Under the pieces are notes generated by a model, which was not told where the DNA came from, did not search any database, and was given only the letters and a program-made list of their open reading frames with translations. Below, one piece after another: positions 63,547 through 64,000 of a stretch of DNA of 64,000 nucleotides (the first letter of the stretch is position 1; every line of letters starts with the position of its first letter). Origin of the DNA: Siphonodentalium dalli (lineage: Eukaryota > Mollusca > Scaphopoda > Gadilida > Siphonodentaliidae). The stretch covers positions 137,027,989-137,091,988 of the forward strand of contig CP136068.1 of NCBI GenBank assembly GCA_032622095.1, given 5' to 3'. Both the position numbers and the translations under genes were made by a program.

Positions 63547-64000
63547 TTTGGCGATTAATTCGCCACGACGAGTTAATCGTGAACATATCAATCGTGCCAA
63601 AAGCAGTTATCTAATTGTTTTTGAACTCTTGTATCGAGTCGGAAGAGAAAACGTGATCCGGCAAACTGATTGTGGTACAATCTATTTCTTCAGGGGTCAG
63701 GGTACATATTTTTCTATATGTATTATATATTTCAACCAGGTAGATTTTCAAGGCAATCACATCAATTCTAGAAATAAGGAGTCAAAAACAATTTAAAAAG
63801 TATACCAATTGTGTTGACTGAACTACCCCTTAGACATTATTCTTCAAAAATATAACATCCAATAAATATAAAGCGAAACCAGTTCGAGAAATCTGATTCC
63901 AGACCCAAATCCTGATCAAGTTGGTTTCTATGATGAATGGATTTCGTCATTGAGTTATACACGTATACATTCGAATGGTCTATTATTCATTTGAAGGGTT

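Noticed and set aside
63365-63796. 143-codon frame with a long Ile run
   Set aside because: The Ile stretch is the (CAT/ATC)n microsatellite; the rest has no domain or splice support.

Overview
The window reads as nuclear DNA of a repeat-rich metazoan, most likely a bivalve or related mollusc. The reasons are the AT-rich composition, exons of 54-186 bp separated by kilobase introns with GT-AG borders, and many copies of dispersed repeats carrying 'gagttatggccctt' phrases, Helitron ends, a tRNA-type SINE and many palindromic MITEs. The species is an inference. No operon, CRISPR array, rRNA or bacterial gene is visible.

Coding content is small. (1) A plus-strand gene runs from 2458 to 36543. 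Nine exons splice in consistent phase into 314 codons including the stop, encoding the charged C-terminal 313 residues of a coiled-coil protein I cannot name; its 5' exons lie before the window or were not recognised. (2) A minus-strand exon at 50633-50818 encodes part of a C-type lectin-like domain. (3) A 5'-truncated LINE at 39.5-40.95 kb (minus) keeps the second half of a reverse transcriptase. Almost every other open frame falls inside a repeat.

Most of the rest is mobile DNA, often nested. Several MITE families sit between TTAA duplications with termini starting CCCTTT or similar, as in piggyBac-type elements: family A (11 copies, about 400 bp, two opposed hairpins), B (7 whole or partial copies), H/H' (4), C (1) and R (1). 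Family D (6) is a TA-flanked fold-back with CAGT ends (Tc1/mariner type). Family E (8 or more) has CAAGCCTTG ends, 8-bp duplications and two opposed hairpins (hAT-like). A 559-bp hAT-type element sits inside a family A copy. Three larger elements combine terminal inverted repeats with tandem arrays: F (5.9-8.7 kb), M (51.25-57.06 kb, arms of about 850 bp) and O (58.2-59.5 kb, arms built of short repeats). Helitron-like units lie head to tail at 10.6-15.2 kb. Tandem arrays occur at 5.3, 15.6-16.9, 45.8-46.4, 48.5 and 52.4-55.0 kb.

Layout: 0-36.5 kb is the coiled-coil gene with introns full of MITEs, many within 100 bp of an exon; 36.5-49.4 kb is intergenic DNA with B, H, A, LINE, E and R insertions; 49.4-57.2 kb holds the lectin-type exon and element M inside an older fold-back repeat (N); 57.2-64 kb holds D, O, P and simple repeats. 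The strongest leads are the compensatory changes in hairpins shared between MITE families, a hairpin apex carrying a segment copied from 1 kb away, and element M, whose empty site can be read from a sister repeat.
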